Below, one piece after another: positions 14,072 to 14,224 of a stretch of DNA of 14,224 nt. The position numbers and the translations under genes are program-made. The notes under the pieces are model-generated. The model was given only the letters and a program-made list of their open reading frames with translations, made no database searches and had not been told where the DNA came from. The DNA comes from an uncultured Spirochaetales bacterium (GTDB lineage: Bacteria > Spirochaetota > Spirochaetia > Sphaerochaetales > Sphaerochaetaceae), in contig CAKQJZ010000053.1 in NCBI GenBank assembly GCA_934247875.1, positions 1-14,224 of the forward strand. The letters run 5' to 3'. Each line of letters opens with the position of its first letter. Positions within the stretch are counted from its first letter, which is position 1.

Positions 14072-14224
14072 CTACATATGTATTTCTTTTTTACTTCTTT
14101 GACCATAAAGCCTCAAAATATTATAAGCCCCGACACTGTCTGCATTTCATTCTCTTGACCCATCAATGTATCTTCCTCTTTTTATTCGCTTCTCTCCAGT
14201 AGCATATTTACTGGAAACAGATGG
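14072..14224 (-). pseudogene. tnpB: tnpB (OrfB) C-terminal fragment with premature stop, IS200/IS605 family
   Basis: The minus strand from the window edge reads PSVSSKYATGEKRIKRGRYI, then DGSRE, an in-frame TGA (14149-14147), and then NADSVGAYNILRLYGQRSKK and EIHM before TAG (14074-14072). NAD-x-VGAYNILR is the hallmark C-terminal end of TnpB, carrying the last catalytic Asp, and the KRGRY stretch fits the zinc-ribbon region of subfamilies that lack some cysteines. Family members often have Trp where TGA stands, so a TGG-to-TGA change is likely; other genes here use TGG for Trp and TGA as a stop. The gene is cut by the window edge, so it may be a pseudogene throughout or only damaged at the end. 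The family is quite convincing although the fragment is short. Confidence 0.65.

Noticed and set aside
13993..14202. 69-residue plus-strand frame at the right edge
   Set aside because: It is antisense to the tnpB end and to the hairpin-rich element end, with no ribosome site and a composition unlike protein.

Overview
The window looks like a piece of a Spirochaetota chromosome, most likely a gut-type Sphaerochaetaceae or Treponema-like lineage. The clues are a solute-binding protein whose mature N-terminus (FAKGTQE) is of a kind common in spirochaete binding proteins, a DUF4416 protein, and compact housekeeping genes of mixed orientation. This assignment is an inference from protein style; no rRNA is present.

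Layout. (1) Positions 83-3964 form a co-directional unit: an exported LplA-like solute-binding protein, a GntR/FCD regulator and a PF12831-type FAD-dependent oxidoreductase. It ends at a clear rho-independent terminator (3994-4023). This resembles an uptake and oxidation operon for an unknown carbohydrate-like compound; the permeases are not in the window. (2) Positions 4217-6796 hold a GntP-family permease and a glycerate 2-kinase, which together suggest import of glycerate and conversion to 2-phosphoglycerate. A 9-bp perfect inverted repeat overlaps the likely promoter, and a hairpin separates the two genes. (3) Positions 6793-8440 are very compact: peptidyl-tRNA hydrolase (-), an unknown four-helix membrane protein (+) and endonuclease III (-). 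Both convergent pairs overlap by exactly the 4-bp palindrome that holds both stop codons. (4) Positions 8475-12887 hold a DAHP synthase-prephenate dehydratase fusion that joins the first and a late step of phenylalanine synthesis in one protein, then a DUF4416 protein, an unknown lipoprotein and a one-chain iron-sulfur L-serine dehydratase.

(5) From about 12888 to the end the character changes to accessory DNA. A purine-rich tract is followed by a minus-strand relic ORF with its own terminator, a RelB/DinJ-RelE/ParE-type toxin-antitoxin pair with promoter and terminator, and the 3' end of an IS200/IS605-type tnpB on the minus strand. That tnpB carries an in-frame TGA. Beyond its stop lies a hairpin-rich segment that fits an element right end and possible omega RNA.

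The most notable points are the enzyme fusion at 8475-10385, the decayed tnpB and right end next to the toxin-antitoxin pair, and the palindrome upstream of the GntP gene. I see no tRNA, rRNA, CRISPR array or origin.
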